A stretch of 64,000 nucleotides of DNA from an uncultured Erysipelotrichaceae bacterium (GCA_900315065.1 OMXQ01000001.1:1-64000), one strand, 5' to 3'. Numbered from the stretch's first letter, positions 26,080 through 34,390 are shown. The notes: generated from the letters alone by a model not told the origin. Numbers and translations are program-made.

Positions 26080-27513
26080 ATGAATAACACACATCTGTTC
26101 AAGAAGACAAAGGTTGTCTGCACAATCGGACCTGCTTCCGAAAGTGTAGAGAAGCTGACAGAACTTGCCAAGGCCGGCATGAATATCTGCCGTCTGAATT
26201 TCTCTCATGGTACACATGAAGAACACAAGGCAAGAATCGACATGATCCGCCACGTAGCAGATACAACCGGCTTCAACCTCGCAATTGCATTGGATACAAA
26301 GGGACCGGAAATCCGTCTGGGCAATTTCAAGAACGACACTGAAAACTACAAGATCGGTGAAATCGTTTATCTGGAAAAGGCTGAGATTGAAGGTACTCAT
26401 GAGCGGTTCCACATCCAGGTTCCGGAACTGTTCGATGACCTGGGCCAGGGCAACGTCATTCTGATCAACGACGGCAAGATGAAGCTGACTGTTCTGGAAA
26501 ACAACGGCAATGAAATGAAGTGCCGGGTTGAAGTTGCCGGTCCGATTTCTTCTCACAAGGGCTGTAACGTTCCTGGCGTCAAGCTTTCCATGCCTTTCCT
26601 TTCCAAGAAGGATGAGGAAGACATCCGTTTCGGCTGCCAGAATGATGTAGATTTCATCTTCGCATCCTTTACAAGACGTGCAGCTGATGTCAATGCAATC
26701 AGAAAGATCTGTATTGAAGAAGGCAAGCCGCATATCAATATCATCGCCAAGATTGAAAACCAGGAAGGCTATGACAACGTTGATTCCATTCTGGAAGCAG
26801 CTGACGGCGTCATGGTTGCCAGAGGTGATCTGGGCGTAGAAATTCCAACTATGCTGGTACCTGTTTATCAGAAGCACATTATTCACCAGGCTAACATCGT
26901 CGGCAAGCCTGTCATCACAGCTACCCATATGCTGGATTCCATGACGCATAACCCGAGATGTACTCGTGCGGAAGCATCTGACGTCTGCAACGCCGTTCTG
27001 GATGGTTCTGATGGTGTTATGCTTTCTGCTGAATCTGCAGCAGGTGATTATCCGGTTGAAGCATGCGAAACCATGTCTGAGATCGTTGAAGAAGCAGAAA
27101 AGATTCTGCCTTACAGAGACAATCTTGACTGGCTGAAGACGACTTCCAATAAGACTGTTCAGGATGCCGTTTCCATCGCTATTTCTGATGCGACATTGAC
27201 ACTGGACAATATCGGTGCAATCGTCGTCTTCACACAGGGCGGCACAACTGCCCGTCGTATCTCCAAGTTCAGACCAAAGGCACCGATTCTGGCTGTTACT
27301 TTCACAAAGGATACAATGCGCAAGTTGGAATCCTACTGGGGCGTTCTGCCGATCTTCTCTGATGTGCAGAACAAGCTGACAAACGATGACGATCTTGCAT
27401 CTTTGTTTGCCAAGGACTACGGCGTCAAGAAGGGGCAGCTGATCATCATCTCTGCAGGCTATCCGACAGGTGAAGGCACTGCCAACATGATGAAGATCAT
27501 CGAAGTCAAGTAA
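26080..27513 (+). CDS. pyk: Pyruvate kinase
   Basis: Makes ATP and pyruvate from PEP. CTIGPASES, ICRLNFSHGTHEEH, ALDTKGPEIR, IIAKIENQEGYDN, the MVARGDLGVEI loop and TATHMLDSM are intact. 477 residues, ending at the standard C-domain and lacking the extra PEP-utiliser domain seen in Bacillus enzymes. AAGGAGAT ribosome site. Codon use is strongly uniform, consistent with high expression. A strong terminator follows. Confidence 0.97.
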   Translation: MNNTHLFKKTKVVCTIGPASESVEKLTELAKAGMNICRLNFSHGTHEEHKARIDMIRHVADTTGFNLAIALDTKGPEIRLGNFKNDTENYKIGEIVYLEKAEIEGTHERFHIQVPELFDDLGQGNVILINDGKMKLTVLENNGNEMKCRVEVAGPISSHKGCNVPGVKLSMPFLSKKDEEDIRFGCQNDVDFIFASFTRRAADVNAIRKICIEEGKPHINIIAKIENQEGYDNVDSILEAADGVMVARGDLGVEIPTMLVPVYQKHIIHQANIVGKPVITATHMLDSMTHNPRCTRAEASDVCNAVLDGSDGVMLSAESAAGDYPVEACETMSEIVEEAEKILPYRDNLDWLKTTSNKTVQDAVSIAISDATLTLDNIGAIVVFTQGGTTARRISKFRPKAPILAVTFTKDTMRKLESYWGVLPIFSDVQNKLTNDDDLASLFAKDYGVKKGQLIIISAGYPTGEGTANMMKIIEVK

Positions 27514-27527
27514 TTGAATTCCATCCG

Positions 27528-27553
27528 GGAGAACTGAAAAGTTCTCCTTTTTT
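27528..27553 (+). terminator. Terminator after pyk
   Basis: Arms GGAGAAC/GTTCTCC (27528-27534 with 27541-27547), a TGAAAA loop and T6. Confidence 0.92.
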
Positions 27554-27594
27554 CCGGCTGAGAGTATAATGAAACCAAGAGAAGAGGAATACAT

Positions 27595-28215
27595 ATGTCA
27601 GAATTAACCATTGAATATTTCGGCCATTCCTGTTTCAAGCTCATCTGTCACCATAAGTCCCTTGTTTTTGATCCTTATCGTGATAATTCGGTTCCGGGGC
27701 TTTCTTTACCGTCCGGTATAACTGCAGATGCAGTGTATTGTTCCCATGAACATGATGATCACGCCGGCAGGGAAATGATTGAGGCTTCCGGCAAGGATCC
27801 CTTCCCGGTTACTTTCATCAAAGTGCCGCATGATGATGCCAACGGCACCAAAAGAGGCATGAATGATATTACCAAAGTCACAATTGATGAAGTTACGGTA
27901 ACCCATATGGGCGATATCGGAAGATTGCCGACAGCTCATGAATATGAAGAGCTCAAAGATACAGATATTCTGCTTATTCCGGTGGGCGGCCACTTTACGA
28001 TTGATGCAGAGCAGGCAGAAGAAATCATTGAAACCATCAAGCCTTCCCTGACGATTCTGATGCATTACCGGGAAGGGGAAAGAGGCTATGGTGTAACCGC
28101 AGATCTGAGGGATGTTGCAAAGGTCATCGCATTTGACAAACACGAAGAAAATACAATTTCTTTCCCGCTTGATGATATTCCGGAAGGAATTATTACTCTC
28201 GAGCCGATTCAGTAA
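27595..28215 (+). CDS. MBL-fold metal-dependent hydrolase
   Basis: 206 residues of the metallo-beta-lactamase fold. The metal motif is HEHDDH at residues 51-56, with GHSCF near the N-terminus, THMGDIGRLP and PVGGHFTIDAEQA giving further ligands. This is the small UlaG/UPF0173-like branch, whose substrates are mostly unknown. A TATAAT at 27565-27570 and an AGAGGAAT ribosome site precede it. It stands alone between two terminators. Confidence 0.88.
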   Translation: MSELTIEYFGHSCFKLICHHKSLVFDPYRDNSVPGLSLPSGITADAVYCSHEHDDHAGREMIEASGKDPFPVTFIKVPHDDANGTKRGMNDITKVTIDEVTVTHMGDIGRLPTAHEYEELKDTDILLIPVGGHFTIDAEQAEEIIETIKPSLTILMHYREGERGYGVTADLRDVAKVIAFDKHEENTISFPLDDIPEGIITLEPIQ

Positions 28216-28229
28216 TTCTTATCTGTACG

Positions 28230-28257
28230 GGCATTCTGAGACAGAATGCCTTTTTTT
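28230..28257 (+). terminator. Terminator after the MBL-fold gene
   Basis: Arms GGCATTCT/AGAATGCC (28230-28237 with 28243-28250), a GAGAC loop and T7. Confidence 0.92.
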
Positions 28258-28274
28258 GTTGCACATGGCAACAA
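28256..28274. promoter_or_regulatory. Perfect 7-base inverted repeat upstream of the NTF2-like gene
   Basis: TTGTTGC and GCAACAA arms with a 5-base spacer begin at the end of the preceding terminator's T-run and lie about 100 bases before the next ATG. A possible operator. No such site is seen at other genes here. Confidence 0.3.
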
Positions 28275-28373
28275 ATTATAACAATTCAGAAACAATTCTT
28301 TAACGAAACTGAGAATGACAATCCGTATTCTTTATGTGTAAGTTCAAAAAGAATCAAAGGAGATCAAAAAATT

Positions 28374-29057
28374 ATGAGCGAAACAAACAACACAGATTAC
28401 GTTATGGAAAAGGATCCGCAGTACAATGTGCCGACTGCAGAACTGCTGAAGACATTCCCGATCAGGTATGAAACACCGGCAGTATCCCAGATGAACAAGA
28501 ATGTTCAGAATCGTATGCTGAACGGCTTCAACCAGTGGAACCACGGCTACGAAGCATGGGAGAAATGGGGCAACGTTCTGTACTACCCGGGATCTGTTTA
28601 TACAGTCCACGGCGTCCGTCTGACTTTGAAAGAATATCAGAAGGCAATGCAGATTTCTCTCAAGAGAGTCAATATTCAGATGGGCAACTTCATGAACATG
28701 CTGCTGGTCGATGACTGGATGGCAATCCAGTATGAAATCTCTACCAACGGACATCCTGGCAGAACCATGGAATTTGCAAGATTCAAGGACTTCGGTGACC
28801 GCGGTGCCAAGGTTGATGAAGGCTGGGGCGGTGTCAGAGCCGGTGACTATGACGGTATGATGATGTTCCTGAAGCCGGAAGAAAAGGAAGCACAGAAGAA
28901 GTACATGGATGAAATTACTGCCATGACTCTCAAGGATACAGATAATCTGGATGAAAAGTATCCGGTTGAATATCCGACAACTATCTCTACAGAAAAAAAA
29001 CAAGCAGATGAAGGAAGCTGTACTTGCAGAAATCGATGCCTGGAACAAGGGTTATGA
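28374..29057 (+). CDS. NTF2/SnoaL-like protein, first domain; frame breaks at an A8 run
   Basis: As sequenced, the frame encodes 227 residues. Residues about 40-150 form an NTF2-like domain (GFNQWNHGYEAWEKWGNVLY, then DDWMAIQYEIS), a cone fold used by isomerases, hydrolases and binding proteins. After an A8 run at 28993-29000 the frame runs into about 18 unrelated residues and stops. With seven A residues it would read T-E-K-N-K-Q-M and join the second domain at 29008, giving one protein of about 325 residues. AAAGGAGAT ribosome site. Codon use resembles highly expressed neighbours, which argues against a decayed gene. The function is not known. Confidence 0.7.
   Translation: MSETNNTDYVMEKDPQYNVPTAELLKTFPIRYETPAVSQMNKNVQNRMLNGFNQWNHGYEAWEKWGNVLYYPGSVYTVHGVRLTLKEYQKAMQISLKRVNIQMGNFMNMLLVDDWMAIQYEISTNGHPGRTMEFARFKDFGDRGAKVDEGWGGVRAGDYDGMMMFLKPEEKEAQKKYMDEITAMTLKDTDNLDEKYPVEYPTTISTEKKQADEGSCTCRNRCLEQGL
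28993..29000 (+). other. A8 homopolymer at the frameshift between two NTF2-like domains
   Basis: Eight A residues sit exactly where the first domain's frame must move forward one base to enter the second. Candidates are a sequencing indel, a real mutation, transcriptional slippage or phase variation. Confidence 0.85.
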
Positions 29058-29352
29058 ATCCTGGAGCAAAAACGCTGATTCTTTCTATACCGAAAATGCA
29101 TCTGTTACTTACGGCCATCAGACTTTTGAAAAAGCAGGTCTGAAGGATGCCATGAAAAAGCTGGCTGAAACAAAGGACGTAAAGAGAGTCAAGGTCATGA
29201 ACGTTCTGACCAGTGAAGACTGGCTGGCAATTCATTACTGGAACAGTGTCACTGAAAAGGACAGCAGAAAGACAGCAATTGATACAATGACTTTCTTCCA
29301 TTTCAATGATGACATGAAGGTTGATCTCTGTTTCGTCAATGAAAATCTCTGA
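29008..29352 (+). CDS. NTF2/SnoaL-like second domain, displaced frame of the gene at 28374
   Basis: 114 residues starting at an in-frame ATG just after the A8 run. The segment EIDAWNKGYESWSKNADSFY mirrors the start of the first domain, and EDWLAIHYWNS mirrors DDWMAIQYEIS, so the two are an internal duplication. The frame is also open upstream to 28951, but that part is out of register with the protein. No Shine-Dalgarno precedes 29008, so independent translation is doubtful and it is more likely the C-terminal half of one protein. A good terminator follows. Confidence 0.7.
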   Translation: MKEAVLAEIDAWNKGYESWSKNADSFYTENASVTYGHQTFEKAGLKDAMKKLAETKDVKRVKVMNVLTSEDWLAIHYWNSVTEKDSRKTAIDTMTFFHFNDDMKVDLCFVNENL

Positions 29353-29386
29353 TCCTGGATTTTAATAAAGTTAAGATAATAATATG

Positions 29387-29413
29387 AGCCGGGAAAATGC
29401 TTCCGGCTTTTTT
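29387..29413 (+). terminator. Terminator after the NTF2-like gene
   Basis: AGCCGG/CCGGCT arms (29387-29392 with 29403-29408), extended by two A-T pairs across a one-base bulge, then T6. Confidence 0.85.
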
Positions 29414-29421
29414 CATGCATG

Positions 29422-29452
29422 CATAAAGAAAAGAGACTGTTTCCAGTCTCTT
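29422..29452 (-). terminator. Terminator of rnjA
   Basis: Minus-strand arms AAGAGACTG/CAGTCTCTT (29444-29452 with 29431-29439), a 4-base loop and a TTCTTT tail. Confidence 0.85.
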
Positions 29453-29463
29453 GTTCTGCATGT

Positions 29464-31308
29464 TTACTGATTGGTTTCAGCAGGCTTTTTGGCAGGAGCA
29501 TGGTGAGCAGCTGCTCTTCTTGCACCGGTCTTTGCCTTGATTTCTTCAATCGCAGCCTTCTGGTTCAGAATGACCGGAATAACGATCGGGTTGCGGTTTG
29601 TCTTGTCATATAAGAACGGTTCCAGAGAAGTACGGATGCTGTTCTTGAGTTCACCGAAGGTTGTTCTCTGCTGCATCTTTTTCTTGAGGGCATCATAGAC
29701 AACCAGTTCTGCTTCCTTGAGAAGCGGCTGGGAATCTTTGATATAGACAAAGCCTCTGGATACAATGCTTGGTCTGCACAGGATCTTGTTGTAGCGGGAA
29801 TCAATTGTGACAATAACTGCAATCAATCCGTTTTCAGCCAGAATCTTTCTGTCCTTGATGACAGAAGTACTCAGGCCGGTTGCATCATTGCCGTCAACAT
29901 AGATGGCATCTGTCTGGACTCTTTCGTTGGCCTTGAAGACTTCTTCATTTCTCAATACCAGCACGTCGCCGTTAGCACAGATGAAGCAGTTTTCCTTCGG
30001 AACACCGGTTTCCTGGGCAGTATGGGAATGCTGGACAAGCATCTTGTATTCACCATGGTTAGGCATGAAGTACTTCGGCTTGATCAGGTTCAGCATCAGC
30101 TTCTGTTCCTCCACCGGCGCGTGACCGGTTGTATGGAAAGAAGTCAGCGGCGAGTTGGTAACAACGTTTGCACCGACTCTGGTCAGCTGGTTGATAACAC
30201 CGGATACGGAAGTACCGTTGCCTGGAATCGGATTGGATGAGAACAGAACCGTGTCACCTGGAATGATCTTGATAAAGCGGTGGGTGCCGTTAGCAATTCT
30301 GGAAAGGGCAGCCATTGGTTCACCCTGGGAACCTGTACATACAATGCAGATCCGGTTAGCCGGCAGGGTATTGAGCTCATTGCCGGAGATAAAGGAACTG
30401 TCCGGAATACTCAATAAGCCGAGCTTTCTGCCGATTTCAACTGCATTTTCCATGGAACGGCCGAAGACGGCAACTTTCCGGTTGCAGGCAATAGCGCATT
30501 CAAGAATCTGTCTGACTCTGTAGAAGTTGGATGCAAATGTTGAGACGATCAGACGTCCCGGCGTCTTATGCATCTGTTCGAGAATGGCATTGGCGACTTT
30601 CTTTTCAGAGATAGAAGAACCAGGAACACCGGAGTTGGTGGAATCACTCATGAGCAGGGTGACGCCGATCTGACCGATATAAGCCATCTTCTGATAGTCA
30701 CTGTTCTTGCCGATCGGAGTCAGGTCGAACTTGAAGTCGCCGGTTTCAACAATTCTGCCATTAGGCGTGTTGATCAATACGCCTAAGGAATCCGGAATGG
30801 AATGGACGGTATCGAAGAAACCGATATTGAAATATTTTGTACGGATGCGGGAATCGGAATTGATTTCAATGATCTTGCAGGATCTTGAAAGTCTTCTTTC
30901 TTCCAGCTTCTTTTCGATCAGGGCTTTGGCAAAGCGCGGTGCATAGATTTCCCTGAGATGCACGGACTGCAGGAAAAACGGAATACCGCCGATATGGTCT
31001 TCATGACCATGAGTGATAACCATTGCCTTGATCTTCTGCTGGTTCTTGACCAGGTAGGAATAATCGGGAATGACGTAATCAACGCCGAGCAGGCCTTCTT
31101 CCGGGAACAGAATGCCGCAGTCGATAATGATGATTTCATCATCGTGTTCGATGCAGTACATGTTCTTGCCAACCTCGCCGAGTCCGCCTAATGCATACAC
31201 AATCGTATCTGTTTTGTGATTGATCGTGTGTCCGCTTAAGTCAGGCTCCTGAATGCGAGAATAGCGGGAAGGGCGGGTTGAACGTCTTCCGCTTGTTTTC
31301 TCTTCCAT
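29464..31308 (-). CDS. rnjA: Ribonuclease J
   Basis: 5'-3' exo- and endonuclease of the MBL/beta-CASP family, central to mRNA decay in Firmicutes. The zinc motif HGHEDH is at residues 100-105, after GGLGEVGKNMY. The beta-CASP part has CTGSQGEPMAALSR, and the C-terminal domain ends in an Ala/Pro/His-rich tail. 614 residues, with a basic N-terminal extension of about 30 residues before the core. GAGG lies 12 bases upstream, somewhat distant. It has its own promoter downstream of def. Whether it is RNase J1 or J2 cannot be settled without the paralogue. Confidence 0.95.
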   Translation of the reverse strand: MEEKTSGRRSTRPSRYSRIQEPDLSGHTINHKTDTIVYALGGLGEVGKNMYCIEHDDEIIIIDCGILFPEEGLLGVDYVIPDYSYLVKNQQKIKAMVITHGHEDHIGGIPFFLQSVHLREIYAPRFAKALIEKKLEERRLSRSCKIIEINSDSRIRTKYFNIGFFDTVHSIPDSLGVLINTPNGRIVETGDFKFDLTPIGKNSDYQKMAYIGQIGVTLLMSDSTNSGVPGSSISEKKVANAILEQMHKTPGRLIVSTFASNFYRVRQILECAIACNRKVAVFGRSMENAVEIGRKLGLLSIPDSSFISGNELNTLPANRICIVCTGSQGEPMAALSRIANGTHRFIKIIPGDTVLFSSNPIPGNGTSVSGVINQLTRVGANVVTNSPLTSFHTTGHAPVEEQKLMLNLIKPKYFMPNHGEYKMLVQHSHTAQETGVPKENCFICANGDVLVLRNEEVFKANERVQTDAIYVDGNDATGLSTSVIKDRKILAENGLIAVIVTIDSRYNKILCRPSIVSRGFVYIKDSQPLLKEAELVVYDALKKKMQQRTTFGELKNSIRTSLEPFLYDKTNRNPIVIPVILNQKAAIEEIKAKTGARRAAAHHAPAKKPAETNQ

Positions 31309-31352
31309 TATTTATTTAACCTCATTTCTGATTTGCTACTGAATTCATATGT

Positions 31353-31379
31353 ATTATAGCACATACATTGCTTTGTGAA
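31353..31379 (-). promoter_or_regulatory. rnjA promoter
   Basis: On the minus strand TTCACA (31379-31374) lies 15 bases before TATAAT (31358-31353), which is preceded by TGC to give an extended -10. It lies in the 73-base gap between def and rnjA. Confidence 0.6.
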
Positions 31380-31381
31380 TG

Positions 31382-31948
31382 TCAGATCACCATTGCGCCG
31401 TCTACTGTTTTTTCCGGATTTTCAGGATCGATATAGTCATAGAACAAAGTGCCTTTGAAGTGATCCAGTTCATGCTGCAGGACAATGGCCAGATAGCCTC
31501 TTGCCCGGATTGTGATGTTTTTGTTCTGAATCAGATCGAATCCCTTGACCGTAACGCGTGCGCTTCTGATGACATGGCCTTCATGCGGAGCAACCACAGA
31601 CAGACAGCCTTCGCCGGCATTGAGATATGCTTTCTGGACGGAGGAAGAAACGATCTTCGGATTTGCCAGCATGTATTGATATTTCACCGGATTGCCGTTT
31701 TTGTCATAGTCATCGACGATGACAGCAGTCAGCTGCTTCCTGACGCCGACCTGGATTGCGGAAATGCCGACCGCCGGACGCAGATTGAATTTCTTTGCTT
31801 TTTCTTCATCGGTAGAATCCTGGACATATTGGAACATCTCTCTCAGGAGCTGTTCGTCTTCTGCACTTAACGGCAGGGAAACAGGATCGGATTTTTCCCG
31901 GATTAAAGGATCAGTGTCCTTGATAATTGTTTCATTGTTTATTAACAT
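31382..31948 (-). CDS. def: Peptide deformylase
   Basis: Removes the formyl group from new proteins. Metal motifs EGCLSV and QHELDH are intact. The first motif reads GISAIQVG, a variant of the usual GxGLAAxQ. 188 residues with the insertions typical of Gram-positive type 2 deformylases. GAGG lies 9 bases before the ATG, and a near-consensus promoter lies upstream. It is divergent from the SEDS gene and upstream of rnjA. Confidence 0.95.
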   Translation of the reverse strand: MLINNETIIKDTDPLIREKSDPVSLPLSAEDEQLLREMFQYVQDSTDEEKAKKFNLRPAVGISAIQVGVRKQLTAVIVDDYDKNGNPVKYQYMLANPKIVSSSVQKAYLNAGEGCLSVVAPHEGHVIRSARVTVKGFDLIQNKNITIRARGYLAIVLQHELDHFKGTLFYDYIDPENPEKTVDGAMVI

Positions 31949-31967
31949 TTGGAATTACCTCGGCATT

Positions 31968-31996
31968 ATTGTAGGCAGAGTTTCCCTGCTTGTCAA
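31968..31996 (-). promoter_or_regulatory. def promoter
   Basis: Minus strand TTGACA (31996-31991), a 17-base spacer and TACAAT (31973-31968). This is the best sigma-A-type promoter in the window, about 20 bases before the def ATG. Confidence 0.8.
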
Positions 31997-32073
31997 AGGA
32001 ATGACACTATATTATAAGGATAAATGCAATGTATGCGTTTTCTTTTCTGCCGGATGAAAAGATGCGAATTGTA

Positions 32074-32082
32074 TGATAGAAT
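32074..32082 (+). promoter_or_regulatory. Extended -10 box immediately before the SEDS gene start
   Basis: TGATAGAAT is a TGn -10 with ATGAAA 17 bases upstream. The ATG at 32091 lies only 8 bases after the hexamer, so the transcript could be leaderless. Confidence 0.4.
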
Positions 32083-32090
32083 CTCTTCGT

Positions 32091-33314
32091 ATGTCAACAG
32101 GGACAGCAAAACCAAAAAAGAAAAGGTTATTTCTCAGAATGCCGGCTTCTTCTGATCTTTTTATCGTGATGGCAACTCTGGGAATCATGATATTCGGTAT
32201 TGTCATGGTATTGTCCGCTTCCATGGGACAGGCGCTGACACATCAGTCATATCTTCTCATTACTGCCTTCAAGGAAGTTCTCTTTGCGGTAGTCGGTTAT
32301 TTCGGCATGACGTTTGCAGCTCATAACTTCCGCCTGAAGTGGTTGTCAGAGAACAGCTTCCGCAAGTTGATTCTTGTGGTCGGGGGCCTGCTTCTGGTGT
32401 GCCTGGTTTTCCCGGCAGTCAATGGTGCCCATGGCTGGATCCGTATTCCGGGTGTCAATATCACCATTCAGCCGGCAGAGTTTGCCAAGACAATGTCTTT
32501 TCTGATCGTTGCTTCTTTCTTAGGCGACAGGAATTTCAGAAGAGATGCAAAGTGCTGGGATCTGATCAAGCGGCCGTTCATGTTTATCGGTGCGTATTGT
32601 TTTATTATTCTTTTTCTGCAGCATGACTTCGGTTCCATGCTGGTAGTGTTATTGATTGCCTGCGTGTGTATTCTGATTCCGCGTCAGAAAGCATTGTCAG
32701 GGTTCCAGAAAGGGATGCGGATTCTTTTCTGGGGTGTCGTCATTCTGGCTCTTTTCCTGTTTGCAACAAAACCAGGCGGCGCGATTCTGACCGCTGCACT
32801 TGATTCCACGCATATGGCTGCTTACCAGAAGAATCGTTTCCTTTCTGCCATTGATCCGTTTGCTGATCAGTATAATTCTTCTTATCAGCTGATCAACGGT
32901 CTGATTTCTTTTGCCAGCGGCGGCTTGTTTGGAAGAGGCATCGGCGGCAGCGTCCGCAAATACATGAGTTTCCCGGCAGCTAATACTGACTATATTCTTG
33001 CAGTTACCGTAGAAGAAACAGGGTACTTCGGTTTCCTGTTCTTAATGACTTTGTATTTTATCATCATCTTCCGTCTGCTTTCCTATGCACAGAAGATCAG
33101 AAGTGAGAAAGCAAGAATCGTTCTGACTGGAACGGCAATGTATTTTGTCATTCATATTTTCTTCAATGTCGGCGGTGTCACCGGCATGATTCCTCTGACT
33201 GGTATTCCGCTTCTGATGATGAGTGCCGGCGGTTCTTCCACGTTGAATGCGATGATTGCAATCGGTATTTCCCAGGCGGTCATCGGCGAGTATAGGAACG
33301 GGAGGATTCAATGA
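32091..33314 (+). CDS. SEDS family peptidoglycan glycosyltransferase (RodA/FtsW)
   Basis: About 407 residues with roughly ten membrane helices. SEDS enzymes polymerise glycan from lipid II, with a class B PBP partner, for elongation (RodA) or division (FtsW). Marks include GAHGWIRIPGV and QPAEFAKTM, FLQHDFGSM, NSSYQLINGLISFASGGLFGRGIGGS and the C-terminal PLTGIPLLMMSAGGSS, which is closer to FtsW. The ORF also opens at 32073, but that ATG overlaps the -10 box and no start has a Shine-Dalgarno. Followed by rsmD with a 4-base overlap. Confidence 0.88.
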   Translation: MSTGTAKPKKKRLFLRMPASSDLFIVMATLGIMIFGIVMVLSASMGQALTHQSYLLITAFKEVLFAVVGYFGMTFAAHNFRLKWLSENSFRKLILVVGGLLLVCLVFPAVNGAHGWIRIPGVNITIQPAEFAKTMSFLIVASFLGDRNFRRDAKCWDLIKRPFMFIGAYCFIILFLQHDFGSMLVVLLIACVCILIPRQKALSGFQKGMRILFWGVVILALFLFATKPGGAILTAALDSTHMAAYQKNRFLSAIDPFADQYNSSYQLINGLISFASGGLFGRGIGGSVRKYMSFPAANTDYILAVTVEETGYFGFLFLMTLYFIIIFRLLSYAQKIRSEKARIVLTGTAMYFVIHIFFNVGGVTGMIPLTGIPLLMMSAGGSSTLNAMIAIGISQAVIGEYRNGRIQ

Positions 33315-33877
33315 GGATCGTTGCGGGCAAGTTCGGCTCCCGCCGCATTGAAACGAGAAAATCCAATGATACCAGGCCGACGCTTGACAAGGTGAGAGAA
33401 GCAGTGTTTTCCTCATTAGGCGGTATGTTTGAAGGCGGATGCGTGCTTGATCTTTACGGGGGATCCGGGGCAGTGGGTCTTGAAGCAGTCTCCAGAGGCT
33501 TTGATGCAGCTGTTGAGTGTGATCTGAACAGGGAAGCCTGTGCCGTGATCCGCAAGAACATTGAATCTCTGCATTGTGAAGATCAGGTTACGGTCTTGTG
33601 CATGAAGGATGTCAAAGCTTTGTCTGTGTGTAAACAGAAGGGAATGAAGTTTGATCTGGTTTATCTGGATCCGCCTTATGCTAAACAGCAGAATCTGATG
33701 ATCCTGCAGAAGCTGGTTGAGTATGGTCTTCTGAATGAAGAAGCAGATGTTGTCATTGAAAGTGATCAGAAAGATCATTTTGAAGAAACCATTGGAACAT
33801 TGGTTCCCCTGAAGGAAAAGGAATACGGAATTACCCGTATCACGTATTATAAAAATAAAGGAAGTCAGATAAAATGA
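33311..33877 (+). CDS. rsmD: 16S rRNA (guanine966-N2)-methyltransferase
   Basis: Methylates G966 of 16S rRNA. RIVAGKFGSRRIETRK and RPTLDKVREAVF at the N-terminus, VLDLYGGSGAVGLEAVSRG for SAM binding and YLDPPYAKQQ as catalytic N6-type motif. 188 residues. It overlaps its neighbours by 4 bases at each end. The rsmD-coaD pair is widely conserved. Confidence 0.95.
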   Translation: MRIVAGKFGSRRIETRKSNDTRPTLDKVREAVFSSLGGMFEGGCVLDLYGGSGAVGLEAVSRGFDAAVECDLNREACAVIRKNIESLHCEDQVTVLCMKDVKALSVCKQKGMKFDLVYLDPPYAKQQNLMILQKLVEYGLLNEEADVVIESDQKDHFEETIGTLVPLKEKEYGITRITYYKNKGSQIK

Positions 33878-34353
33878 AAGCTTGTTATCCGGGATCTTTT
33901 GATCCGATTACCAACGGCCATCTGGATATTATCAGCCGTGCTTCCGGCATGTTTGAGGAAGTTTATGTGCTGATCATGAAGAATCCGAAAAAGACCTGCC
34001 TTTTTTCGGAAGAAGAAAGAAAGAACATGATTGAAAAGTCGCTGCCGGCAGATATGAAAAATGTCAAGGTGAAGATCGGTGAAGGCCTGACTGTCAATGA
34101 GGCAAGAAGACTTGGCTGCGGTGCCATTATCAGAGGCATCCGGGCAGTATCCGATTATGAATATGAGCTGCAGATTGCAACCGCCAACATGATGCTGGGT
34201 CATGAAATTGAGACAATCTTCCTGATTGCCAAGCCTCAGTATTCCTTCCTGTCGTCCTCCGTCGTAAAGGAAATTGCTTCTTATCATGGAGATATCCTGA
34301 ATCTGGTTCCTTATCAGATAGCGGAAGAAGTAGAGGCAAAGTTTGCTAAGTAA
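33874..34353 (+). CDS. coaD: Phosphopantetheine adenylyltransferase
   Basis: Penultimate step of coenzyme A synthesis; with coaE at 22314 two late CoA enzymes lie in this window. The nucleotidyltransferase motif YPGSFDPITNGHLDI is at the N-terminus. IRGIRAVSDYEYELQIA and FLSSSVVKEIA follow. 159 residues. It starts inside rsmD and is followed at once by a terminator. Confidence 0.97.
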   Translation: MKACYPGSFDPITNGHLDIISRASGMFEEVYVLIMKNPKKTCLFSEEERKNMIEKSLPADMKNVKVKIGEGLTVNEARRLGCGAIIRGIRAVSDYEYELQIATANMMLGHEIETIFLIAKPQYSFLSSSVVKEIASYHGDILNLVPYQIAEEVEAKFAK

Positions 34354-34379
34354 AGGCAATTGAAAAATTGTCTTTTTTT
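34353..34379 (+). terminator. Terminator after coaD
   Basis: Nine-pair stem (34353-34361 with 34366-34374, one G-T pair), a GAAA loop and a T-run. It separates the SEDS-rsmD-coaD unit from the heat-shock operon. Confidence 0.85.
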
Positions 34380-34390
34380 CATGAAAGAAA

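Noticed and set aside
26074-27594. 506-residue open frame antisense to pyk
   Set aside because: It mirrors the highly biased codons of pyk, has no ribosome site and no recognisable motif, and pyk itself is unambiguous.
28951-29007. Upstream part of the frame that encodes the second NTF2-like domain
   Set aside because: It is out of register with the first domain, and its predicted residues resemble nothing in the family. The meaningful sequence starts at 29008.
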